Shown piece by piece: positions 1 through 11,000 of a DNA stretch of 64,000 nucleotides. This DNA is from Heterobilharzia americana. Its lineage: Eukaryota; Platyhelminthes; Trematoda; Strigeidida; Schistosomatidae. Location: assembly GCA_944470555.2 (NCBI GenBank), contig OX104129.1:81676820-81740819 (forward strand), given 5' to 3'. The position numbers were made by a program, and so were the translations under genes. Below the pieces are notes generated by a model. That model saw only the letters and a program-made list of their open reading frames with translations. It did no database searches and was not told the DNA's origin. Numbering within the stretch: position 1 is the stretch's first letter; each line of letters opens with the position of its first letter.

Positions 1-440
1 AAACGATACTGCCTAGGCGGTAGGTGACAGAGACTACTTCGTTTAGGTTACTCTCGTTCATGGTGATTGGAGATTGTTATTGTTGGTGATGGTGTTGATG
101 TTGGTTGAGTATCATCATCACCTCCGTTTTCTCCACGTTCACTTGAAGTCCCGTCTTCCATCACTGCCTCTTCTGTCAACTTGTTGGTTTTCGCTTGTAC
201 ATCTTCGCGTTTAAGTGACATTAGACAAGAATCATCATCATTGGCGAAATTTACGTCTTCTAGGCTCTTTTCATCGGTCCAGCGTGTGCCCATCTTCTCG
301 CTCCTCACAGTTTCTTGCATGATCAAGTAGACTTCAATCAGAAAGATGATCGGTGATAGTAGACGGCAACCCTGTCTTACTCCTATCTTCACTTTGAAGG
401 CGTCACTTTCTTTCCATTGTGGATTCCTTGGCATGAGGCT
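1..440 (-). mobile_element. RTE-like family A fragment (reverse transcriptase piece)
   Basis: Minus-strand reading gives VKIGVRQGCRLLSPIIFLI, then DEKSLEDVNFANDDDSCLMS and VQAKTNKLTEEA, the RT motif B region and a degenerate YADD box (FANDDD) of RTE-type non-LTR elements. Same family as 28222-29402. Truncated by the window edge; frame is partly open but the catalytic box is degraded. Confidence 0.75.
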
Positions 441-1385
441 TCTTCAATGTGCAATAAATACGTATCACTATTCATCGGATAGCTGAAATGAATTTGATAC
501 GTTCAAAGTAACTGAGTCAATGTTTTACCTATGAGAATAAATAGTTACCACTTGTAATTAGCTTGCAAAAAAGCCCAAAAGACAAAATGGGCTTAATTCA
601 TCAGGAAGGAAGTATTTTCATATCTATTATGAAACGTTGTTTTCTTATGCTCATTTCATCTTGATTTTTTTCATTTAGTTGGTAAGATGAAACTCATTAA
701 ATTCAAATTTACACAGTAATAACTTTCTGTTAATTTGAGAAACATAGACTAGCAAAACGTCTACACAAAACAAAAGATTCACTTTAACAGTAATTACTCA
801 TAACATAAGTCTTGCTAATTTTCAATATAACAACTGCACCTATTTAAATATTCCTGTAGATTAGTTAGTGGGCCTTAAATATGTCGTGAGTTTTAAGTAT
901 TATTTCGATAGTTTCAAGTTATTTATTTTTTAGCATGGAATCACGTAGTTATTATAAATAGTCATGTGAGTATAGTGTCCAGCCAGAGTATACGTCAGTA
1001 GGTGTATGCATAGAAGAATCCAATCCTCACGCTTATGAATAATACGACAGTTCAAGCAACATTCTAACCGATCTAATTAAGTAAATTATATAATAAGAAA
1101 TATTCAGTTTTGAAATTATAGTTATCTTCCACTCCTAAGGTCAACTATAATACTATGATTTGCAAGCATTACATTTATGTCCAACTACTAATGAAACCCA
1201 TTGTCTTGGTAATGAAAGATTCCTAATCAATCACAAGCATCCTGGAAATATCACACTTATATTGAACATTTAACTCATACACGGTGATTACATTTTAACG
1301 CTTGTCTTCATCTTCTTCGAGATTAGAAATGAATTGTAGTGTATAGATGATTTGGTTTTTTTTCGACTTCTAATTTTCATCTTTT
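441..1385. other. No recognisable feature (probable intron)
   Basis: AT-rich unique-looking sequence. Nothing coding or repeated recognised. Confidence 0.5.
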
Positions 1386-1572
1386 TGGTTGTATTGTGTT
1401 TTCTGAGCTAGGTTGTTTAATCGTGAGACTTTCATCGTTCTTCTAGATGACATCATCAGCACCAACTTCATACTTCATACTTCAGTATGAAGTTGGTGCT
1501 GATGATGTCGTTTAGAAGAACGACGAAAGTCTCACGATTAAACAACCTAGCTCAGAGAACACAATAGAACCA
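1386..1572. repeat. 88-bp palindrome made of Penelope-like terminal sequence
   Basis: Arms 1386-1473 and 1485-1572 are near-perfect inverted copies (about five differences) around an 11-base spacer. Each arm is the terminal sequence that follows the endonuclease ORF in the Penelope-like copies at 3470-4941 and 8080-8460. Each contains CTGATGA and GAAA separated by an inverted GTCGTT/AACGAC stem, resembling the hammerhead core known from Penelope-like element repeats. Confidence 0.75.
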
Positions 1573-1976
1573 ACACCATCCACCTGAGCTACAAATGTTC
1601 TCCACTATTTCAATTTTCTTCTTTACTGATACAGTTAAATTGACCATCACAAGTGGTTTCCAACCATGAACTGTTCTCCTTTCTGTTTTCTCTTTTCTCC
1701 TTTTGTCAATCTGCTATTATTTGATAGTGCTTGAAAAAAAAGAGGAATAAATAACTCTAATACGCTTGCATGTTTTTGCCTTTTAAAACTAATTGATTTA
1801 TTTCTAGATGACTGAAAAATATAATCAAAATACTAATGGGATGAGAGCTAAAATAAAGCGTTCCATTTTCTAGGCGGTTTTCTCTACACCTTATGGATTT
1901 TTTAAAAAATTATTTTGAATATATACTAAACTGTTAATTTGCCTTTTTTTAAATGTAATATTTGTCAAAAAAAAAG

Positions 1977-2084
1977 GAAAAGAAACGTAAAGAGGCTGAA
2001 GAAGCCTCAAAAAAACAACGTAAACCTGGACAAAAACGCAAAGGTTTAGGTGGCCTATCCAAGGAGAAGAAACGATTATTGAAA
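1977..2084 (+). CDS. TNNI: Troponin I exon (basic N-terminal segment)
   Basis: Thirty-six codons starting EKKRKEAEEASKK and ending KEKKRLLK, phase 0 to 0, with donor AAA|GTAAGC. An in-frame TAA lies a few codons upstream, so this is an internal exon whose acceptor must fall in the A9-G run just before it (AG at 1975-1976). That acceptor is embedded in poly(A) with the pyrimidine tract about 20 bases further up, which is unusual; the exon start could be off by a few codons. Confidence 0.8.
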
Positions 2085-5000
2085 GTAAGCTAATTTCTAT
2101 TTTATTTCAAGTGTTTGTCTACGTTCTCATATGAAGTAGACAATATCTAAAATGTAACCAGTATACTGTTTTTTGTCATGTATATATACACTTGATTATT
2201 CATTGGTAATTAGAAATTACATCTTTCATTTACACGTATAGAAACTCATTTGTTATGTGAAAATTAAACGTTTCCACAATAAACCAAATAGTTAAGAATA
2301 AGGGGAACAACTACATATGGATTCACACTCAGGGAATTTGAGCACAAAGTTGAAACAGTAACGTAGGCAGGTTTGAATAAATATCTAGGCATGTATATTA
2401 TCAGGCTTCAAGCTTATACCTAACTTAGTCAATAATTTATTGTAGATATCAAGTTGTGTAACACATAATGCATTTCAACAGTTAGAAAATGATCCTTTCA
2501 AAGGAAGAGACAAGAATAGATGAAGGTATAATAAGAATCACATCGAAGAACTAAAGCTTACACAGAAGACAAATGTCGATCGTTTGGTGTTATCTAAGCT
2601 TTGAGGTGTCTTACTAGGCTAGGTGACTTCATCAGTATGAATACTTATAAAAAAATATTTGCCGAAATTCAGTGTTATTGGCTTGTGATCTTGCTATCTA
2701 TTTTATCGAAGGTCAACATTTGTAACTTGTTTTTTATGTTTGACCCATACTACTGACCTAATATCTAATTATTGATTTACTTGACTGATAACCATTTGGC
2801 TGATTCTTTTTTCGTAGTCCATATATTGGGTTAGTATGCACCAGTCTATTAGTTGCCATCCGATTGGAGTACCATGTTTCCATGATATTTTGAATATACT
2901 CTCTTGCTAATGACAGCAATTATGAGATATTCATGATACATGGATATACACAAGCCTCACATTTTTGAAAATAATATCTTTATAGCGCAAAATTCTTATT
3001 CCAAGCTATTATTATACACACAAAACTACTGAATCGCTTCAAAGTTCCTTTAAAACCATTCCAGAATTCAATAATAAATACGAATATTAGAAAGCACATG
3101 AATCCTAGACATGCGTTTCTTTCTGTTTAAGATTTATAAGCAGGATAAACCTGTTTTATAGTGTTATTACCCATATTAGGACTTGGTCTCAGACCCAAAC
3201 GCTTCAAACATCAGAACTTTATCCACCGAGCTACTTGGTTACTACAGTCACTTCTTATGCGACTGGAACTGTCAACAACAGTTTTCTTTACTAATCAGAA
3301 GTAATATTGGTGTTAACGGGCTCAAAAGCATCGAAATTTCAAACCATGTCCGTTATAGAAATTATCCTCAGGGCGGATAGCCTATCAGCTAGGTCGAGAG
3401 TACATTCAAACTTCTACGGTTTCGCACTTACTAATGACTAGTTCTTTAATCAAAGGATAGATCGACAATCTTGGTTGTACTGTGTTCTCTGAGCCAGGTT
3501 GTCTACTCGTGGAGCCTTCGTCGTCTTTCTAGACAACATCATCAGCACTAACTTCATTATGAAGTGAGCTGTCAACATCTATCCGTAGGTGATTCACTAA
3601 ATTGCCCTGACCAAATGGTTTGTGATTTGTTTGTCCCTCTGATTGTTGTGTCATAAATATTCCTATTGACTGTCCCTCTGCTTGACCTCTGACATTTCTG
3701 TTGTTTACCATTTTTCTCACTGTTTGATAGATTGGGTCTATGTCTATACATCTATTGATTGCTGACTGACCTGAATGCCAAGCTTCTAGGAATTCTCTGA
3801 TATTCTTTGTATTTCCCCTGTCCAAGATCACTTTGTACACTGTCGAAGTAGAATTCATGTCCATAAATATCTGTGTGCATTGAAATGAGTGATGGAATGT
3901 CGTGAGGTTTAATGGACAATTATTGTTCATGTAAACGAAGGCGAAGAGGGTGACCACTTGATCCAATATAGTACTGACGACATTTATTGGAGTTGATTTT
4001 ATAAGTGATATTCGATTCGTCTTCCGTGGTTATTGCATCCTTTGGTTTGTATAATAGGGTTTGGAGGAATGTTTGTTGGTTTATGAGCCACACTAATTCC
4101 AAGTAATCACAGTAATCTTGTCGTGATTTATGATATATTCCTTAAGTAATGTAGGATGATACTTTTATTGATTTCTGTCAATGACTTTGTAGCTGATAAA
4201 GTATGGAATTGGTATCTTCTGATAAATTTTCGCAGGTAGCCGTTCTCCTTTAGGATGGACATCAAGAAATTTTACTCCTTTCTCTAAGGAGTTATTGTAC
4301 TGCAAAGTGTTCCCGTTTCTTTGAATGGAGTCTGCATGCAACTTGGTTTGTGCGTTGTTGGATTGTTGCTACTATAATTGAGTATTTGATCACTGGGTGT
4401 TGGGTCCCGGTACACTTGGGTCTCCAGTTTTTCAGAAACATCCAGGTAAAGTAGTTTGTTGTTAGCCTTCGTTTACATGAACAATAATTGTCCATTAAAC
4501 CTCACGACATTCCATCACTCATTTCAATGCACACAGATATTTATGGACATGAATTCTACTTCGACAGTGTACAAAGTGATCTTGGACAGGGGAAATACAA
4601 AGAATATCAGAGAATTCCTAGAAGCTTGGCATTCAGGTCAGTCAGCAATCAATAGATGTATAGACATAGACCCAATCTATCAAACAGTGAGAAAAATGGT
4701 AAACAACAGAAATGTCAGAGGTCAAGCAGAGGGACAGTCAATAGGAATATTTATGACACAACAATCAGAGGGACAAACAAATCACAAACCATTTGGTCAG
4801 GGCAATTTAGTGAATCACCTACGGATAGATGTTGACAGCTCACTTCATAATGAAGTTAGTGCTGATGATGTTGTCTAGAAAGACGACGAAGGCTCCACGA
4901 GTAGACAACCTGGCTCAGAGAACACAGTACAACCAAGACTATCCGCCTGAGCTACAAATACTCTCCACCATTTCGAGTTCGATAATCAAAATCCATGAAT

Positions 5001-8000
5001 ACTAACTCTTAATTGGACAGGCAACTTAACTGTTGGCCTCATCCAGTACATAAATCTCTTGAATTTAGCCTTTCTGCAAGATATCAGCAGTTGAGTCCTC
5101 TTCCTAGATTTTACTTGGTCTAGCCTGTTATTAGAATATTCAGTCTTTTGTAGTTATACTCAGTTACCTACAGACATTCCTCTGTCACTGAACACATTGC
5201 TCTTCCGACTGAAATATATTTATCTATAACAATTTCAATAAAGCGAAAACTAATAGTCTGTGATAAAACGTATAGGAATGTTGAGTTTGAAAACTCAGTC
5301 TTTTGGTCAGACAAACTAATGACTTATATTTCGTGACCAGTTTCTTTGAAGTAAATAACTAAGTTGTTATACATCGTAGACTGACATCAGTTGGAGGAGC
5401 AAAGGAAACCTGGGAGCACTGGACAGCTGTTTCGTCCTAGTGTGGGACTCCTCAGCATTGCGCACCCACGACCCCACCAGCAGGGATCGAACCCGCGACC
5501 TTCAGGTTCCGCGGCCAGCGCATTACCATTGAGCCACTGGGTCAGAATCCAATGCTTCATATTTACAACTTCTGTTAGCTCCCGCGGAACCTGAAGGTCG
5601 CGGGTTCGATCCCTGCTGGTGGGGTCGTGGGTGCGCAATGCTGAGGAGTCCCACACTAGGACGAAACAGCTGTCCAGTGCTCCCAGGTTTCCTTTGTTCC
5701 TCCAGCTGATGTCAGTCTACGATGAATAACAACTTGAAATATTTCCAAATCTCCACAACTCCCTCAAAATTTAAATAACTAAGTGTTTGTTATTCTACAA
5801 ATTGGCATACTTCAGTTGTTATTAATTCAATCGCCAAATTAGTTTAAGTTTGTTATACCTCCTGGATCTTAAATGTGAAGTCAGGCTAAAGTATCTAAAC
5901 TGACAGTCGATCCAACTGAACGTCACATCCTTTATACTGTCTCATGGTATGCCTTCTTAAGATCGGAGACGTGAGGCAAATTCAATTAAAAACTCGTTTT
6001 CTCGTTGCAAATAAATTCTTATTCTAGCTATCTTCATTTGCTTCTTCTAAAAAACTTAGATTTATTCAAACAACCACATTTTAAATATCAGTTGTTTTTC
6101 TATCATGTTAACAACTCATATCAAAGTGAGAGTTCACTGTTCGGTGTTGTGAGTATTTTGAAACAGAATTAAGTTTGAATGTATAGTCTGGTAGAAGTTA
6201 ATATTTTTCTTATCAGACCAATTTGCAAACATCTAGACATAAGTATCCGTCAGATTATGTGCCTATCTCTAATTTACTACGATAGTGAGGTAGTTAAAAC
6301 TATAAACTTACAATACTGTCTAATGTCTATTTCTCCATGTTGATAATAATATATATATCGAATAATGAATTATACGGTCACATGCCAATTTTACAGGCAA
6401 TATCAGAATGCTATTTTTCTCACTGAAGCTGAGATAGTTTATAAATAATAAATCATCGTGCCATATAAAGCCTTCTGAAGTAAGCAATGGCTTGGATATT
6501 GCTGATCGCAAATATTAGGTAAAAGCGATTTGGGTTAAACAGTAGCAGTGAAAATTAATATGGGTATAATCACTCAGTGTGAACAGTATCCTGACAATAT
6601 TAAGTCATATAATCAGTAAAAGTACATTGTATATTGAGTATTGAGCACAAATGAAGCTGAAAATATGTAAGTATCCAATAAATTTGTTGCTGCCTACAGA
6701 CAGCATACGGAACTAGGGTTAAATACTGGGATGGATAAGAGGAGGGGGAATTAGGGTCTAATATTGTATGGTGTCATGCAGAGTTTAGCTACTCCATAGG
6801 TCCATGATGTTGTAAACAGAATCATTTGAAGAAAAATTAAGTCAATGATGACATTCTATCCAGCTACTGTTGTCATATTACTGGGGAGAATACATAAAGT
6901 TTCACCATTAGACCATTCAATAAGACTACAAGGTCGGCACTTCATATGAGGTCACTTTCGGTTAGCTTTGATTCAAGTGTTTCCTATTCGGATTTAACAA
7001 AATCTTACTTTGAGAGACTCAAGGATAAAACGTTACTTCTGTCTCACATAACTCTACCCTGACCAAACTGTTATTTTCTTTTTGGCTTCAATACATTTTA
7101 CGTTTTTCAAAATAATGGTGCGACGGCAATAAATTTTGAAAACGACAAACATACTACTTTCATTCCTTGTTGCGAACAGTAATAATAAGTGACGTCTTGT
7201 ACTATCTGTCATCGAAAGTCATTATCAGTCCAATCTATATTATCATGCTGAGTTTCGTCCCAGATACTTTTATACGTTCATAATAAAAAATGTCAGAATA
7301 TGTGGTTCAAACCAGCCTATAGTACTTGTATCAACTGATAAGATGTAATATCAGGCTATTCCCACATTATTTATAGTAACGTTACGAACTTCACGAAAAC
7401 TTTAAGTCATTATATAAACGTTTACATTGTCTTTAAATCTTGTTTCTTTCAGCAATTGATTATGCAGAAGGCTGCTGATGAGATGAAAGCAGAGATGAAA
7501 CGGAGACAAGAGGAACGTGAAAACTTTTTACGTGGGAAAGTAGAACCTTTGAAACTTGATGGTCTTGGTGAAAGTAAGTGACTTAAGAATCTTCGTTTAT
7601 ATTCTTTTATAAGCCGCTGAATTAGATGTTTTGATTGTTTATTTAGCAGATAAATTTCGCAACAACTGTTCCACTTACATCCAGTTCAATAATATCATGT
7701 AGAGGATGTCTACTATTCCTTTAGAAAAATCTTATTAAAATAATTTTGTCAAAGTGAAAGCGTACTTAAAGTTAGTTTATTTTTCCTTGTCACAGCTACA
7801 TGAAAATACGTCAATTAAGCATTTTACCGCTGTGTAATTCACTTCACTTTCTACTATCCGTCATTCAGGTTAGGCATATATTCTGATTATTGTTTTTTCA
7901 TTGGAAATGTTTAGTCGTACTTGTATAGACTACCAGGAATGGGCTGTCTAAGGGGAGGCGGGGGGGAAGACCCTTGACAGCTGTCAGTTATCAGGAAGCC

Positions 8001-11000
8001 GATGACGTAGACCTCACATTTTTGATCTCTACCGAAAACGTACATCTGCAGTCTTACCAGATCTCATTTCAATGTAGACATTTTGGATAGAGGAAACACA
8101 AAGAATATCAGAGAATTTTTAGAAGTTTAGTATTTAGGTCAGTCAGCAATCAACAGATGTATAGATATAGACACAATCAATCAACCAGTGAGAAAAATGA
8201 TAAACGACAGAAATGTCAGAGGTCAAGCAGAGGGACAGTCAACAGGAAAATCTATACAGTCCATAACACAACAACCAAAAGAAAAAACCGATCACAGACC
8301 ACTTCGTCAAGGCAAGCTACTAAATCATTCACGAAGAGATCTTGACAGCTCACTTCATAGTGAAGTTAGTGCTGATGATGTCGTCTAGAAGGAAGATGAA
8401 AGCTTTATGAATAAACAGCCTAGCTCAGAGAACATAATACAACCAAGACAATTCGAATCTGTACCAGTCAGCAGCAAAGTAAAGGTCTTCTCCCAGCATA
8501 AAATTATCACTCCCAAAGGCTATATTATTCAAGTAAAATGATCACAAGGGATGATAATTATATCTATCAAGCCTTAAAGACCGTTAGAACTCTAGAAATT
8601 TAATCAATAATCTGACCAAAGTTTAGAATATGCCCTTCCTATGAATTATAGACAAAGCAAGTGACTTCAACCTTAAACTTTTAAGTTAAATTATTTTTGA
8701 TATATGGATACGAATAGTTAATGCATAACAATATGCCACATTATTACTTCAGCCTATTTCTCGAGGCAATTGTTTTTTCACTGCATGATTCAAACAGAAG
8801 TATTTACTACTAGGATGGAAATGTGAAAAGAAAAACAATATATCTATCATTTAGGACACGGGAATTTCATTGATGCTCAAAATTTGTAAGCAAACAAACG
8901 CCCACTGTTTGTTTATTCAAAAATTTCAATCTGTTTACTGATTAAATGAATATTATCCCTGGAATAGGCTGACCAGTAATAGTAAGCACAGTAAAATTAG
9001 TACACTTGAATAAACTACCAAAAAATATGACTTATGCATACATATTTAAGTTAATAAACTGTAAATACACTTCATAAGTGATGATTATATATGTGATAAA
9101 AATTAGTATTTCATTTATGCCTTTAAACCATTTTAGGGAGGACTTTTTGATGATTGTGTTGCCAAGAAATTTGAAACGATGAATATAAAGCACTTTTACT
9201 ATGCTTAAAGAGGTGATTTATCACTGGGGTCATTCATTAACCTGGTTACCCAAAAGTAAAGTTACAGAAGTACCTCCTATGATGTTATCGTATGCTGAAG
9301 TGTTATGTCAATTTGGTTCACTGCAAGTGACAACATCAGTTTTAATCCACCTATTAGAATAGCACTATTGACTTTATCCATAGTCTTCAGTTTATGTTAT
9401 ATCAGTCTACTGTAGATTGTTAACTCGAATGACTTCTATGACTACACGATTGGTGAAGACTTCTAAGAAGTTCCAATTTAAGATAATACAGGCCTTTTAA
9501 TACCATCCTGTTTTCACTATTATCCAATCAATGTCAGTCCACGCAGTTTCACAATTTATCCGTTTTTCTACGGATCACTCATTGGAACAGTTATGTTTAA
9601 GCAACACTGAGCAAACTTTTTAGAAGAGAAATATGTATGAAGTTTATTAGTGACTGATTTTGCAAATAATGTTTCAAGTTTCCTAATAGGGGCAAACCAA
9701 GTGAAAAACAGAAAAATATAGGCACAAGTAATATTAACTAATAGTTGTATAACATGATACTTTGAAGTTTAAAGATTCTGAAGTACTTACAGTATCAAGA
9801 TATGCAGTACCAAGTTAGGCATAAGTCGAACAAAAATGTTGGTGAAAATCATCTTTTTTTCACAGACTCTTCACTTTACCTTCATTTACTCCAGTTTCTG
9901 CTAAATTGTGTAGGAGAAGGGCTAAAATGACATTTTAGTCTGCAATCATATCGCATAATATAAACATATAATTTCTCAAAATTACTATTGTTACATGTAC
10001 TATCCAGACTTTTATAAGAAGAAATCGTGATGTATAATTTCCCGATTTATTCATGTTTTAATAGATGACTTAACCGCTAAAGTCAAACAATTGTACGAAC
10101 GTGTTCGACAACTTGAAGGTGATAAATATGACTGGGAAGAAAAGCTGAGAAGACAAGATTTTGAGGTGATTAGTTTTACTCAATAGCAACCAATTTTTCA
10201 TACGATTTTCCTATCAGTTATTTATTATTTTTTCAAACAATAAAATCAGGGTTTCCCTTATCATTAAGTTGTAATATAAATAGTGGATTTTGTGAAAATA
10301 CTATGACAAGACCATACTGTATTTTTAATGTTCAACATGAAATTTTATAGGTGATTAATACTTCATACTACTGAACAGTTTGAGTAAGCTGAATCAATAA
10401 ATATTGAACACTGATGGTCACATATTAAATTAAAACAAATTTTAGGAGTAGAAGAACCTGTTTTACTTGTGACTGATTTCTAAATCAAGAAGTTATCAAA
10501 ACTGTCTATGAAGATTAATGCATGCAGTCAGTTTGAATAGCCATACTCATAGCATTCAAACAAATGGATGTGAAGACAGATTCAGCAAACAGTGTGAAAC
10601 TGAATCAATCCAGCTGGTTTCATTTCTGAAGTCATTTAGAAAAATATTTCAAAAAAGGTTGACGTTGAGAATAACCTTGAGGTTAACCAATGGTATTTGT
10701 ATAAACAAAATAAGTAAATAAGTCAATCAATTTGAATCAGTGAACAGTGAAAACAAACAATTTTATTTTGAGGGGGTTGTGGAGATTTGGAAATATTTCA
10801 AGTTGTTATTCATCGAAGGCTGACATCAGTTGGAGGAACAAAGGAAACCTGGGAGCACTGGACAGCTGTTTCGTCCTAGTATGGGACTCCTCAGCAGTGC
10901 GCATCCACGACCCCACCAGCAGGGATCGAACCCGCGACCTTCAGGCTCCGCGACCAGCGCGTTACCATTGAGCCACTGAGTCCCATACTAGGACAAAACA

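Larger units (their letters stand above)
3470..4941. mobile_element. Penelope-like element remnant as an inverted pair
   Basis: Left arm 3470-3942 (minus) and right arm 4465-4941 (plus) are almost identical inverted copies. They encode the C-terminal half of a GIY-YIG endonuclease (HHSFQC..., VILDRGNTKNIREFLEAWHS, INRCIDIDPIYQTVRK), then the terminal repeat with CTGATGA...GAAG. The spacer 3943-4464 continues on the minus strand into KINSNKCRQYYIGSSG and further upstream eroded RT C-terminal sequence. Non-functional: the RT is missing. Located in a troponin I intron. Confidence 0.8.
5373..5723. mobile_element. Inverted SINE/hammerhead composite, locus 1
   Basis: Arms of 142 bp at 5373-5514 (minus) and 5582-5723 (plus) are nearly perfect inverted copies with a ~67-base spacer. 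Each arm reads, 5' to 3': tRNA-like B box GGTTCGATCC (plus arm 5603-5612), hammerhead core CTGAGGA...GAAAC, then a tail. The spacer AATCCAATGCTTCATAT..ACTTCTGT is similar to the spacers at 25860-25890 and 50400-50435. Spacer also contains the A-box-bearing part (GAGCCACTGGG on +). Confidence 0.8.

Noticed and set aside
3470..4941. LTR retrotransposon with inverted LTRs
   Set aside because: GIY-YIG endonuclease and terminal sequence identify a Penelope-like element; no gag, protease or integrase motifs.
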